5,943 nt of DNA, taken from positions 1 to 5,943 of the forward strand of contig CATYEP010000119.1 of NCBI GenBank assembly GCA_958405585.1, in the 5' to 3' direction. The stretch's first letter is position 1; the number at the start of each line of letters is the position of its first letter. Shown in pieces: positions 5,908 through 5,943 of this stretch. The DNA comes from an uncultured Eubacteriales bacterium. Its GTDB lineage: Bacteria; Bacillota; Clostridia; Christensenellales; Borkfalkiaceae. The position numbers were made by a program, and so were the translations under genes. The notes under the pieces are model-generated. The model ran no database searches. It had not been told where the DNA came from and saw only the letters and a list, made by a program, of their open reading frames with translations.

Positions 5908-5943
5908 GAAAATGAAAATCATTCCATACTATGCGGCGGCGCA

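Noticed and set aside
5908..5926. Fur-box-like sequence upstream of the GlmU-domain gene
   Set aside because: About 14 of 19 bases match the classic box, but the right half is poor, the region is simply A-rich, and it sits in the leader next to the ribosome binding site with no iron-related gene.

Overview
The window carries five protein genes, all on the minus strand, in two tight groups separated by a 416-bp non-coding stretch. The DNA is GC-rich. Ribosome binding sites are purine-rich (AAGGAG, GGGAGG), there is a TATAAT box with an extended -10, and genes overlap by ATGA. The proteins look like those of Gram-positive Clostridia-type Bacillota. I infer an uncultured gut-type clostridial lineage, but the sequence does not fix the taxon.

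Group 1, reading right to left on the minus strand (5895 down to 2212), makes the amino-sugar precursor of peptidoglycan. It encodes a stand-alone GlmU acetyltransferase (left-handed beta-helix) domain, then GlmM phosphoglucosamine mutase, then GlmS glucosamine-6-phosphate synthase. glmU and glmM share an ATGA overlap. These enzymes act in the order GlmS, GlmM, GlmU, the reverse of the gene order. The uridyltransferase half of GlmU is not fused here, because an in-frame stop closes the frame upstream. A strong rho-independent terminator (2103-2148) ends the group.

The main anomaly is the glmM-glmS junction (about 3930-3991). The first 23 codons of glmS, including the start codon and the catalytic Cys1, are recognisable but garbled: start ATT, Cys codon TGG, one extra base and one missing base. 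The glmM stop reads TGT, so glmM runs on about 30 codons in the wrong register. Either the consensus is locally wrong or this copy of glmS has lost its glutaminase start. A perfect 13-bp inverted repeat lies just beside it in the end of glmM.

The non-coding stretch 1796-2211 holds the glmS terminator, a pair of 58-bp tandem repeats with a smaller relic, a second short repeat pair, and a promoter with a 10-bp palindrome in its spacer.

Group 2 (1795 down to 21) is a YbaK-type Cys-tRNA(Pro) deacylase followed, with an ATGA overlap, by a CLC antiporter whose motifs fit the fluoride/proton (CLC-F) branch better than the chloride branch. No RNA genes, CRISPR arrays or mobile elements were seen, and no plus-strand gene is credible.
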